From positions 424,513-488,512 of the forward strand of contig NZ_LN929894.1 in assembly GCF_001493375.1 (NCBI RefSeq): a stretch of 64,000 nt of DNA, given 5' to 3'. Shown one piece after another: positions 51,826 through 59,242 of this stretch. Position 1 is the first letter of the stretch, and every line of letters begins with the position of its first letter. The position numbers and the translations under genes were made by a program. This DNA comes from Streptomyces specialis (lineage in GTDB: Bacteria; Actinomycetota; Actinomycetes; Streptomycetales; Streptomycetaceae). The notes beneath the pieces were generated by a model. That model was not told the origin of the DNA. It searched no databases and was given only the letters and a program-made list of their open reading frames with translations.

Positions 51826-53232
51826 GTGACGTCCCGAACTCCGCGTGAGCCCCGGTTGCGACTTGTCCCACAAACGCCTCAACAGCGCGCCGCCGCGTAC
51901 CGGCGCACGCCCCTCGGCAGACGTACTCCCGCCCCACCGCCCCGGGGCGTCGCCCCGCAGGACCAGCTCGCCCGCCAGGCCCGCGCGCTCCTGACCGACG
52001 CGGTCCGCCTCGCCCACTGGGCGCAGCGCACCGGCCGCTCGCCGGAGGCCGCCGCCGACCAGGCCGCGGCGGACCTCGGCCTGACCCGGAACGCGGTCCG
52101 GGACCAGTGGGGACGCGCCCGCCTCGCCGGCCTGATCGAGCAGGCCCCCGACGCCGCCGACGGCGGGGTCCGCGCCGGCTGGCGGCTGCGGGCCTGGCAC
52201 CGCGACGACACGGCGGCCCTGCGCGGCTGGGTAGCCCTCTTCGACGCCTGGTCCCTGGCCCGCCCCGCGCCACCGGACGCCGACCCCGGCACGGTGGCCG
52301 ACGTCGTCGCCGCCGTCCCGCAGCTCCTGTCCGTGATGCAGCTCTCCGACGGACCGGTCACCGCGGCGGGCCTGATCGCCCTGCTCCTCCAGCGCATCAA
52401 GGAACTGCGCGCCGACCGCGATCCGGCCGCCGACCCGGCCCGGCCGGCCGACCCGCACGACCCCCGGGGCATAACGACGGCCCCCCCCGACGAACTCGTC
52501 CGCCCCCTCGGCTGGGCCCGGGACGCCCTCGCCTCGGTCGGCGCCCTCCCCCCCCACGCACGCGGCCGGCAGCCCGTACGGGCCCGCCTCACCGAGCTGG
52601 GGAGCTGGGCCATGTGGACCAAGCTCGAACACATCTGCATCGCCGCCCAGAGCCCGGCCGGGAACATCGAACAGTCCGCCGTCGCCATGCTGCGCGGCTG
52701 CGCCAGCCTCACCCCCGGCCCGGCCCGCGCCGAGTACCGCGCCTGGCTCGCCGCCCGCCCCACCGGCCCGGCCGTCACCGAGCTGCTCGACGCCGCCCGC
52801 GGCGAGGACGCCCTGATCCGCGGCCTCGCCTTCGAGGCCCTGCGCGTCGTCGGCGCGCCCGCCCTGCCCGCGATACGGACCGCCGCCGCCGAACCCGTCC
52901 TGCGCCCGTACGCGCTGCTGTGGCTGGCCGACCACGAGGCGGGCGACCCGCGCGACGCCACCGACGACCCGCTGGACGTCCTCACCCGCGCCGAGGCCAC
53001 CTGGCTCTGGGTGGACACCGCCTCCGCCGCCCACGAGCACGGCGCCGAGCACCTGCTGCTCGACCACCTCGACGCCGCCCCCCAGCCCTCCGTCACCGAA
53101 CTGGTCGACGAGATCCGCGTCTGCGGCCACCCCCGCACCGTCCAGGTGCGGGGGTGGCCGCAGACGCGGATCTCGTCGACCAGTTCGGTGACGGAGGGCT
53201 GGGGGGCGGCGTCGAGGATGCGGATTGATTAG
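51826..53232 (+). CDS. Unknown HEAT-like helical protein (3' end replaced by fold-back and adapter)
   Basis: Authentic sequence runs from GTG 51826 to about 53139 (about 438 residues). An N-terminal region with DLGLTRNAVRDQWGRARLAGLIEQA looks like a helix-turn-helix or winged-helix motif. The rest is Ala/Leu-rich helical repeat (AVTELLDAARGEDALIRGLAFEALRVVGAPALPAI), reminiscent of HEAT repeats. From 53140 the frame reads the complement of its own end (fold-back) and then unrelated sequence, so the last 30 or so codons are false and the natural C-terminus is missing. I do not recognise a named family. Confidence 0.7.
   Translation: MTSRTPREPRLRLVPQTPQQRAAAYRRTPLGRRTPAPPPRGVAPQDQLARQARALLTDAVRLAHWAQRTGRSPEAAADQAAADLGLTRNAVRDQWGRARLAGLIEQAPDAADGGVRAGWRLRAWHRDDTAALRGWVALFDAWSLARPAPPDADPGTVADVVAAVPQLLSVMQLSDGPVTAAGLIALLLQRIKELRADRDPAADPARPADPHDPRGITTAPPDELVRPLGWARDALASVGALPPHARGRQPVRARLTELGSWAMWTKLEHICIAAQSPAGNIEQSAVAMLRGCASLTPGPARAEYRAWLAARPTGPAVTELLDAARGEDALIRGLAFEALRVVGAPALPAIRTAAAEPVLRPYALLWLADHEAGDPRDATDDPLDVLTRAEATWLWVDTASAAHEHGAEHLLLDHLDAAPQPSVTELVDEIRVCGHPRTVQVRGWPQTRISSTSSVTEGWGAASRMRID
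53067..53217. repeat. 73-bp perfect fold-back inverted repeat (likely chimeric artefact)
   Basis: Arm 53067-53139 is the exact reverse complement of 53145-53217 with only five bases (GTCCA) between. The left arm is coding sequence of the HEAT-like gene; the right arm continues its frame only as an antisense read. A perfect palindrome of this size beside adapter sequence points to a library fold-back or misassembly. Confidence 0.9.
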
Positions 53233-53284
53233 GTGGATGTGAAAGGCTCGTGCGCAAACGGGCAGGGGCATCTGTTTCTTCAGG

Positions 53285-53352
53285 AATGGGGGGCACGACA
53301 AGAGCTACCCTATCCACTTCGTGGGCGGCGTCAGATGTATATAGGGAACAAC
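53285..53352. other. Nextera P5/i5 adapter-derived artefact (site E)
   Basis: Starting AATG at 53285 the sequence follows a degraded P5 arm (GACaAgaGagcTACcC), then TATCCaCT at 53311-53318 (i5 index TATCCTCT), TCGTgGGCgGCGTCAGATGT (53318-53337) and TATAgGgaACA, i.e. the read-1 arm and mosaic end. The interval 53218-53284 is also of doubtful origin. Genomic sequence resumes around 53353. Confidence 0.92.
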
Positions 53353-53415
53353 CGCTCCTCCGCGCTCCCCGCCGCGCACCCGGCCGCGCGCGGAAAACGC
53401 GTTGCGCCACGCCGT

Positions 53416-53497
53416 TAGAATGCTTCGCATGGACACGGACACACCGCACATCGCGCACTAGCGGACGTACCCCCGCAGCCCGCAGGCCCGTACGTCC
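53416..53497 (+). promoter_or_regulatory. Promoter, short leader ORF and hairpin upstream of the ABC-F gene
   Basis: TAGAAT (53416-53421) is a good -10 element 7 bp before an ATG at 53429, so a transcript starting there would be leaderless. The ATG opens a 10-codon ORF (MDTDTPHIAH, stop at 53461). Two bases later GGACGTAC (53463-53470) can pair with GTACGTCC (53490-53497). The arrangement resembles ribosome-mediated attenuators before ABC-F genes. Confidence 0.45.
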
Positions 53498-53524
53498 AGT
53501 CCCGCCCGCCTCTGGAGTCCGTCC

Positions 53525-55123
53525 ATGATCACCGCCACCGGCATCGAGTTGCGCGCCGGAGCCCGCATCCTCATCGAGTCCGCGTCCTTCCGCATCGCCA
53601 CCGGCGACCGCATCGGCCTCGTCGGCCGCAACGGCGCCGGCAAGACCACCCTGACCAAGTGCCTGGCCGGTGAGGGCACCCCGGCCGCCGGCACCATCAC
53701 CCGCGGCGGAGAGGTCGGCTACCTGCCGCAGGACCCGCGCACCGGTGACCTCGACATCCTCGCCCGCGACCGCATCCTCGCCGCCCGCGGCCTGGACAGC
53801 GTCCTGCGCGGCATGCGCGAGAACGAGCAGCTCATGGCCAGCGGCCAGGGCGCCGTCCAGGACCGCGCGATGAAGAAGTACGAGCGGCTGGAGACCGAGT
53901 TCCTCACCCGCGGCGGCTACGCGGCCGAGGCCGAGGCCGCCACCATCGCCGCCAGCCTCGGCCTGCCCGACCGGGTACTGGGCCAGCCCCTGCACACGCT
54001 CTCCGGTGGCCAGCGCCGCCGCGTCGAGCTGGCCCGCATCCTGTTCTCGGACGCCGACACGCTGCTCCTCGACGAGCCGACGAACCACCTCGACGCCGAC
54101 TCCATCGTCTGGCTGCGGGACTTCCTCAAGACCTACCGCGGCGGCCTGGTCGTCATCTCCCACGACATCGCCCTGATCGAGACCGTCGTCAACAAGGTGT
54201 TCTACCTGGACGCCGCCCGGTCCCAGATCGACGTCTACAACATGGGCTGGAAGCAGTACCAGATCCAGCGCGAGGCCGACGAGAAGCGCCGCAAGCGCGA
54301 GCGCGCCAACGCCGAGAAGAAGGCCGCCGCCCTCAACGCCCAGGCCGACAAGATGCGCGCCAAGGCCACCAAGGCGGTCGCCGCGCAGAACATGGCCCGC
54401 CGCGCCGAGCGGCTGCTGTCGGGCCTGGAGTCCGAGCGCCAGGCCGACAAGGTCGCCCGGCTCCGCTTCCCCGACCCGGCGCCGTGCGGCAAGACCCCTC
54501 TCACCGCCGAGGGCCTGTCCAAGTCGTACGGGTCGCTGGAGATCTTCACCGACGTCTCCCTCGCCATCGACAAGGGCTCCCGCGTCGTCATCCTCGGCCT
54601 CAACGGCGCGGGCAAGACGACGCTGCTGCGGCTGCTCGCCGGTGTCGAGAAGCCCGACACCGGCCAGGTCACGCCCGGCCACGGCCTGAAGCTGGGGTAC
54701 TACGCGCAGGAGCACGAGACCCTCGACCCCGACCGCACCGTGCTGGAGAACATGCGGTCGTCCGCCCCCGACCTGGACATGGTGGAGGTGCGCAAGACGC
54801 TCGGCTCGTTCCTCTTCTCCGGCGACGACGTGGACAAGCCGGCCGGGGTCCTGTCCGGCGGCGAGAAGACCCGCCTGGCGCTGGCGACCCTGGTGGTCTC
54901 CTCCGCCAACGTGCTGCTGCTGGACGAGCCGACCAACAACCTCGACCCCGCCAGCCGCGAGGAGATCCTCGGCGCGCTGCGCGGCTTCACGGGCGCGGTC
55001 GTCCTCGTCACGCACGACGAGGGCGCCGTGGACGCGCTCCAGCCGGAACGGATCATCCTGCTCCCGGACGGCGTCGAGGACCTGTGGAGCGCCGACTACG
55101 CCGATCTGGTCGCCCTCGCTTGA
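53525..55123 (+). CDS. ABC-F family ATPase (ribosome-associated)
   Basis: A 532-residue cytoplasmic protein with two ABC domains and no membrane segment. Domain 1: GLVGRNGAGKTTLTKCL (residues about 32-48), LSGGQRRRVELARILFSDADTLLLDEPTNHLDADS. The interdomain linker (about 240-300) is Lys/Arg/Ala-rich, as expected for the P-site tRNA interaction motif. Domain 2: ILGLNGAGKTTLLRLL, LSGGEKTRLALATLV, LLLDEPTNNLD. These proteins act on translating ribosomes, either as translation factors or in antibiotic protection. The broad distribution of this type in Streptomyces favours a housekeeping role. The leader ORF upstream hints at translation-dependent control. Confidence 0.95.
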   Translation: MITATGIELRAGARILIESASFRIATGDRIGLVGRNGAGKTTLTKCLAGEGTPAAGTITRGGEVGYLPQDPRTGDLDILARDRILAARGLDSVLRGMRENEQLMASGQGAVQDRAMKKYERLETEFLTRGGYAAEAEAATIAASLGLPDRVLGQPLHTLSGGQRRRVELARILFSDADTLLLDEPTNHLDADSIVWLRDFLKTYRGGLVVISHDIALIETVVNKVFYLDAARSQIDVYNMGWKQYQIQREADEKRRKRERANAEKKAAALNAQADKMRAKATKAVAAQNMARRAERLLSGLESERQADKVARLRFPDPAPCGKTPLTAEGLSKSYGSLEIFTDVSLAIDKGSRVVILGLNGAGKTTLLRLLAGVEKPDTGQVTPGHGLKLGYYAQEHETLDPDRTVLENMRSSAPDLDMVEVRKTLGSFLFSGDDVDKPAGVLSGGEKTRLALATLVVSSANVLLLDEPTNNLDPASREEILGALRGFTGAVVLVTHDEGAVDALQPERIILLPDGVEDLWSADYADLVALA

Positions 55124-55423
55124 GCCCCCCGGGGTCCGTCGTTTGTGATCATGCCCGGTGGATCATTCGGCCCACGCTTGATCAGTCATCTGAGTGAGGG
55201 CCGACGTATCCCGGCGTGTCGCCGCGACGGCGCCGGGGCGCGCCCTGGCACCGCGTTGACCTGCGCCTTCGCCGTCCCGGACGGGGGGCTGGGGACCCGT
55301 TTGCCCCGGCCGTAAGCGGAGTCTGCGGTCCGCTTGTCGTATGGACGTGTACGAATGGGTGGCCAGGAAGATGGATAGGGGTGATCATGAGAGTCCAGAG
55401 CGCACTTCCATGAGGAGGCACGG
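55124..55423 (+). promoter_or_regulatory. gbn upstream region with clustered GATC sites
   Basis: Within 300 bp there are four GATCA/TGATC sites: near 55147 (TGATCA), 55159 (GGATCA), 55179 (TGATCA) and 55382 (TGATCA). From memory, the S. coelicolor Gbn protein binds GATC(A/T), so this spacing suggests autoregulation. No coding frame is supported. The ribosome-binding site GAGGAGG is at 55412-55418. Confidence 0.55.
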
Positions 55424-55648
55424 GTGGCCGAGACTCTGAAGAAGGGCAGCCGGGTGACCGGCCCCGCGCGCGAGCAGCTCGCCGCGGATTTGAAGCGTAA
55501 GTACGAGTCGGGCGCGAGTATCCGCGCGCTGGCCGAGGAGACCGGCCGGTCGTACGGCTTCGTGCACCGCATGCTCAGCGAGGCCGATGTGACCCTCCGC
55601 GGCCGTGGCGGCGCCACGCGCGGCAAGAAGGCCGCCCCGACCCCCTGA
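55424..55648 (+). CDS. gbn: Gbn-type small nucleoid-associated DNA-binding protein
   Basis: A 74-residue basic protein with a helix-turn-helix (YESGASIRALAEETGRSYGFVHRMLSEADVTLRGRGG) resembling the Lsr2 DNA-binding domain. The Lys/Arg-rich ends suit a nucleoid protein. It matches the small protein I recall as S. coelicolor SCO1839 (Gbn, GATC-binding). GTG 55424 has a strong GAGGAGG site. It lies between the ABC-F gene and an enoyl-CoA hydratase, the same neighbourhood I recall in S. coelicolor. Confidence 0.85.
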   Translation: MAETLKKGSRVTGPAREQLAADLKRKYESGASIRALAEETGRSYGFVHRMLSEADVTLRGRGGATRGKKAAPTP

Positions 55649-55668
55649 CGCGCGACGCGCGCCGACGG

Positions 55669-55702
55669 GTTACTCTGCGGACAGAAATTACCGCTGAGTA
55701 AC
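55669..55702. promoter_or_regulatory. Candidate operator upstream of the enoyl-CoA hydratase
   Basis: GTTACTCTGCGG (55669-55680) and CCGCTGAGTAAC (55691-55702) form a 12-bp inverted repeat with one mismatch around a 10-bp A-rich centre, 17 bp before the start. GTTACTC/GAGTAAC half-sites are common TetR-family operators before fatty-acid genes. Confidence 0.6.
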
Positions 55703-55718
55703 TCACGGAGGGGCCCCG

Positions 55719-56498
55719 ATGAGCCTGCTCGACAGGGACGGCGTGCGCGTCACCGTCCACAAGGCCGTGGCGACGGTCACGCTCGCCAACGGCGCCAAGC
55801 GCAACGCCCAGACCCCGGCGCTGTGGCGGGCCCTGGCCGAGACCGGCCGGATCCTGCCCGGCGACGTCCGCGTCGTCGTCCTCCGCGCCGAGGGCGCCTC
55901 CTTCTCCGCCGGGCTCGACCGCCGCGCGTTCACGCCCGAAGGCATCGACGGCGAGCTGAACTTCATCGAGCTGGCGCGTGAGAGCGACGACGTTCTCGAC
56001 GCGACCATCGCCACCTACCAGGAGGCGTTCACCTGGTGGCGCCGCAACGATCTGGTGACCGTCGCGGCGGTCCAGGGCCACGCGGTGGGCGCCGGATTCC
56101 AGCTCGCCCTCGCCTGCGACCTGCGGGTCTGTGCCGACGACGCCCAGTTCTCCATGCGCGAGACGTCCCTCGGCCTGGTCCCCGACCTGACCGGCACCCA
56201 CCCCCTGGTCTCCCTGGTGGGCTACGCCCGCGCCCTGGAGATCTGCGCGACGGGCCGCTTCGTGCACGCCGCCGAGGCCGAACGCATCGGCCTGGCCAAC
56301 ATCGTGGTCCCCGCCGCCGACCTCACCGCCGCGACCGACGACCTGGTCGCCGCCCTCATCGCCGCGCCCCGCGACGCCCTGATCGAGACGAAGGCCCTGC
56401 TGCGCGCGGCCCCGGAGCGCACCTACGACGCCCAGCGCGCGGCGGAACGAGCCGCCCAGGCCCGCCGCCTCCGCGACCTGGCCGGCTTCGCCGAGTAA
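55719..56498 (+). CDS. Enoyl-CoA hydratase/isomerase family protein
   Basis: A 259-residue crotonase-fold protein. SFSAGLDRRAF forms the first oxyanion-hole segment, and VQGHAVGAGFQLALACDLRVCADDAQFSMRETSLGLVPDLTGTHPL holds the second (in parts). The position of the first catalytic Glu in canonical hydratases is occupied by Gln (GFQLALACD). The ETSLGLVPD segment puts Leu-Val where hydratases have a second Glu. Activity as hydratase is therefore uncertain; isomerase or other crotonase chemistry is possible. A TetR-type operator lies upstream and CGGAGGGG is the ribosome-binding site. Confidence 0.88.
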   Translation: MSLLDRDGVRVTVHKAVATVTLANGAKRNAQTPALWRALAETGRILPGDVRVVVLRAEGASFSAGLDRRAFTPEGIDGELNFIELARESDDVLDATIATYQEAFTWWRRNDLVTVAAVQGHAVGAGFQLALACDLRVCADDAQFSMRETSLGLVPDLTGTHPLVSLVGYARALEICATGRFVHAAEAERIGLANIVVPAADLTAATDDLVAALIAAPRDALIETKALLRAAPERTYDAQRAAERAAQARRLRDLAGFAE

Positions 56499-56506
56499 CG
56501 GTCCGC

Positions 56507-57199
56507 TCAGGCCGGTGCGCGGATCTCCCCGATCAGCACGGTCACCGGGGCCTCCGTCACCGCCGTCACCGCCGAGGCGGCGGCCCGGGCCACGTCCACG
56601 GCGCGGCGCGACGCGTCGGCCGTGAGCTGCACGCGGACGCCTCCGGCCGTGACCTCCACGCCGCGCGACGGGCCGCCCACCGCGCCGGACAGGCCCAGCA
56701 CGCCGGGAACGGCCAGCACCGCCGCCGCCACCGCCGCGCCCGTGCCCGACGCGGGCCCCACGCCCGGCGCGGGCGGCTCCGGGGCGGCGGCCACGTCCGG
56801 CGGCGGCGCCTGGGGCAGCAGGCCGCTCACCTCCACGTCGACGGCCACCACATCGAGCCCCAGCCGCTCGTCCGCCGCGGCCGTCAGCGCCGCCCGCACC
56901 TCGGCGGCGGAGTCGGTCAGCGGCCGGTCCGCGCCCACCGCGACGCTCGCCCCGATCCGCAGCGGCCCCGGCGGCAGCGCGCTCGGCGGCGGCGGCACCA
57001 CGGCCTCGCCCCCGTCACCCGCCGGACCGATCCGCAGCCCCTCGGCCCGCACACCGGGCAGCGCCGCCACCGCCCGCAGCAGCGCCGCGCCCGCCGCGCG
57101 CTCCGTCACCCAGGCGCCGTCCTCCGGCAGCCCGAGCGGCAGCAGCCGGCCGAGGCCCAACTGCCGCCGCACCTCCCGCAACAGGGGATCCGAACCCAT
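56507..57199 (-). CDS. Nucleopolyhedrovirus P10-family-like protein of the Asp23 cluster
   Basis: A 230-residue Ala/Pro/Gly-rich protein. Residues about 1-60 (SDPLLREVRRQLGLGRLLPLG) resemble the N-terminal block of proteins that database annotation labels P10-family in Streptomyces. The C-terminal half (GVLGLSGAVGGPSRGVEVTAGGVRVQLTADASRRAVDVARAAASAV) resembles an Asp23/Gls24 fold. ATG 57199 is preferred to the upstream in-frame start at 57346. It is divergent from the Asp23 operon. The viral name carries no functional meaning. Confidence 0.72.
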   Translation of the reverse strand: MGSDPLLREVRRQLGLGRLLPLGLPEDGAWVTERAAGAALLRAVAALPGVRAEGLRIGPAGDGGEAVVPPPPSALPPGPLRIGASVAVGADRPLTDSAAEVRAALTAAADERLGLDVVAVDVEVSGLLPQAPPPDVAAAPEPPAPGVGPASGTGAAVAAAVLAVPGVLGLSGAVGGPSRGVEVTAGGVRVQLTADASRRAVDVARAAASAVTAVTEAPVTVLIGEIRAPA

Positions 57200-57403
57200 G
57201 TCCGCCCACCTTCGTCTACCCCGGCCGCCATCAACCGTCCGGAGTGGGGTACACAGCATCTCGTACGCATGGACCGCCCGGACGGGGGTTCGTTCCACCG
57301 CCACCCGTTCGGGATGCGCCATCGCGTGGAGTGTCCGTGCGGGCACTTAGGGTGGCATTGGGGTGGCGGGCCCGACCGCCGCCAGGAAAGGGGCGAAGGC
57401 GAA

Positions 57404-57877
57404 GTGACCGAGACCAGCACGGAGGGGACGAACACCACCACCATCGACGGTCCCGGCCGTCAGGTGGCCCGCCGCGGCAGCGGCGATCCGGCCACCCGGG
57501 GACGGACCACCATCGCGGACGGAGTGGTGGCGAAGATCGCGGGCATGGCGGCGCGGGACGTCGTCGGCGTCCACGCCATGGGCAGCGGGCTGGCCCGCAC
57601 GTTCGGCGCGGTCCGCGACCGGGTCCCCGGCGCGAGCAAGTCCGCGACGCGCGGCGTGAAGGCCGAGGTCGGTGAGGTGCAGACCGCTCTCGATCTCGAA
57701 ATCGTTGTGGAGTACGGCGTTTCCATCGCCGATGTTTCCCGTACGGTACGGGAGAACGTCATCGCGGCCGTCGAGCGGATGACCGGTCTCGAAGTCGTCG
57801 AGGTCAACATCAACGTGGGCGACGTGAATCTGCCCGAGGGCGAAGAGGACGACGACGAGCGGCCTCCGCTGCAGTAG
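57404..57877 (+). CDS. Asp23/Gls24 family envelope stress protein
   Basis: A 157-residue Asp23/Gls24 protein. TTIADGVVAKIAGMAARDVVGVHAM starts the domain, and VQTALDLEIVVEYGVSIADVSRTVRENVIAAVERMTGLEVVEVNINVGDV ends it (in parts), with an acidic tail. In Firmicutes Asp23 is held at the membrane by AmaP; an AmaP-like protein is encoded four genes on. GTG 57404 is chosen for a purine-rich leader (GGCGAAGGCGAA). It heads a five-gene operon. Confidence 0.9.
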   Translation: MTETSTEGTNTTTIDGPGRQVARRGSGDPATRGRTTIADGVVAKIAGMAARDVVGVHAMGSGLARTFGAVRDRVPGASKSATRGVKAEVGEVQTALDLEIVVEYGVSIADVSRTVRENVIAAVERMTGLEVVEVNINVGDVNLPEGEEDDDERPPLQ

Positions 57878-57904
57878 CGGCCGGCAGCGGAGCGGGAGCA
57901 CATC

Positions 57905-58099
57905 ATGAGCATGGCTGTGGTCGGCATGATCGCCGGCATGGCGCTGGGCTTCGCCGGGTATTTCGGCGGCTTCGGGGCGTTCCTGCTGGTGGCGTCGCTG
58001 GGCACCATCGGGTTCTTCGCGGGCCGGTTCGCCGACGGCGACCTGGAGCCGGGTGACTTCTTCCGTCCCCGGGACCGCGACGACCACCGGCGGCGGTGA
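57905..58099 (+). CDS. Small two-helix membrane protein of the Asp23 operon (DUF2273-like)
   Basis: A 64-residue protein with Gly/Ala/Phe-rich membrane helices (VVGMIAGMALGFAGYFGGFGAFLLVASLGTIGFFAGRF) and an acidic/basic C-terminus. DUF2273-type proteins accompany Asp23 and AmaP. It starts 28 bp after the first asp23-like gene with GGAGCACATC upstream and overlaps the next gene by 4 bp. Confidence 0.85.
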   Translation: MSMAVVGMIAGMALGFAGYFGGFGAFLLVASLGTIGFFAGRFADGDLEPGDFFRPRDRDDHRRR

Positions 58100-58530
58100 C
58101 CGGCGTGGCGGACGGGAGCGACGTGGCGGACCCGGGCGCGGCGGCGGTCGCGGTGCCGCCGGCGGACCGCGGCGTGACGCGGATCGCCGAACGCGTCGTG
58201 GCGAAGCTCGCGGCCCAGGCGGCCCGCGAGGCGCTGCGCGGCGACGCCGACGCGTCGGCGCCGCGCCACCGTGGCGCCGGGCCGCAGGCCACCGCCGTGA
58301 TCAGCCGCCCGCCCGGCGGCGACGGCACGGGCGGCCTCGCGCGCGTCCGTGTCGCCGTCGAGCTGGGCTACCCTTCCGACATCGGAGCCCAGTGCCGCTC
58401 CATTCGTCGTCATATCACCGAGAAGGTCCGGGAGTTGGCCGGAATGGAGACCTCCGACGTGCTGGTCGCCGTGGAGCGGCTGCACTCCGCCCACTTCCAC
58501 GGCGACGCCACCTCCGGGAGGGTCCAGTGA
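58096..58530 (+). CDS. Second Asp23/Gls24 family protein
   Basis: A 144-residue paralogue of the first Asp23 protein. VTRIAERVVAKLAAQAAREAL and VRVAVELGYPSDIGAQCRSIRRHITEKVRELAGMETSDVLVAVERLHS (in parts) show the Asp23 fold. GTG 58096 overlaps the previous stop and the 3' end overlaps the next gene by 4 bp (GTGA), so all are coupled. Confidence 0.88.
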   Translation: MTGVADGSDVADPGAAAVAVPPADRGVTRIAERVVAKLAAQAAREALRGDADASAPRHRGAGPQATAVISRPPGGDGTGGLARVRVAVELGYPSDIGAQCRSIRRHITEKVRELAGMETSDVLVAVERLHSAHFHGDATSGRVQ

Positions 58531-59219
58531 GCGAACCGGCGCACGACCCGGAGGACGGCACGGGCGCGCCCACGCTGGAGAAGATCCCGGCGACGGCGGA
58601 GGAGACCGAGGCCGAGGCGGGCGGCATGTCCCAGGCCACCTCCGCCGCGCGTTTCGACCCGGACGGCGGGAGCGACGGGCCCGCCGGCCGGTTCTGGTCC
58701 GTGCGCCGGGTGCCGGCGACCCTCGTCGGCACGGTCGTCCTCGGGGCGTCCGGCCTCCTGCTGTACGACGTCGCGAACGTCCGGGCCGAGCGCCCGGCCG
58801 CCGAGTGGCGCCGCAGGCTCGCCGACGAGCTGGCCACCCGCCCGTTCGACGACCCGTGGGTCGTCTCGGGCGCCGCCGCCGCCATGCTGATCGGCGTCTG
58901 GCTCATGGCCCTCGCCGTCACCCCGGGGCTGCGCGGCCTGCTGCCGATGCGGCAGGAGAGCGACGCGATGCGCGCCGGGATAGAACGGTCCGCCGCCGCC
59001 ATGGTGCTCCAGGCGCGGGCCATGGAGGTCTCCGGTGTCCAGACGGTCCGCGTCACGGTCGGCCGCCGTCGCGTCCGCGTCTCCACCGAGGCGCACTTCA
59101 GGGAGCTGGACGTCGTCCGCTCCGACCTCGACGCCGTGCTCGAGCAGGGCATCAGGGACCTGGGCCTGGCCCGGCAGCCCGCGCTCAGCGTGCACGTCCG
59201 CCGCCCGCCGAAGCGCTGA
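58527..59219 (+). CDS. Membrane protein with DUF6286-like domain, Asp23 operon
   Basis: A 230-residue protein. An acidic N-terminal region (about 1-60) is followed by two membrane helices (VPATLVGTVVLGASGLLLYDV and WVVSGAAAAMLIGVWLMALAV). A C-terminal cytoplasmic domain (about 140-230) has VQTVRVTVGRRRVRVSTEAHFRELDVVRSDLDAVLEQGI. This last part resembles the C-terminal part of AmaP. GTG 58527 overlaps the preceding stop. Probably part of the same membrane-tethered complex. Confidence 0.83.
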   Translation: MSEPAHDPEDGTGAPTLEKIPATAEETEAEAGGMSQATSAARFDPDGGSDGPAGRFWSVRRVPATLVGTVVLGASGLLLYDVANVRAERPAAEWRRRLADELATRPFDDPWVVSGAAAAMLIGVWLMALAVTPGLRGLLPMRQESDAMRAGIERSAAAMVLQARAMEVSGVQTVRVTVGRRRVRVSTEAHFRELDVVRSDLDAVLEQGIRDLGLARQPALSVHVRRPPKR

Positions 59220-59242
59220 GCCAGAAAGAGAAGCCGGAGACC

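Noticed and set aside
53067-53217. Large palindrome as a natural cruciform, attenuator or attachment site
   Set aside because: One arm is ordinary coding sequence, the arms are perfectly identical, and adapter follows. Fold-back chimerism is simpler.
7168-53352. Tn5-like transposon ends (the 19-bp mosaic end appears repeatedly)
   Set aside because: The mosaic end is always followed by the Nextera read-1 arm, sometimes by an index and P5 sequence. There is no transposase, cargo or target duplication.
56507-57199. Viral P10 protein as a sign of prophage
   Set aside because: The name is a database legacy for a Pro/Ala-rich actinobacterial protein; no phage genes are present.
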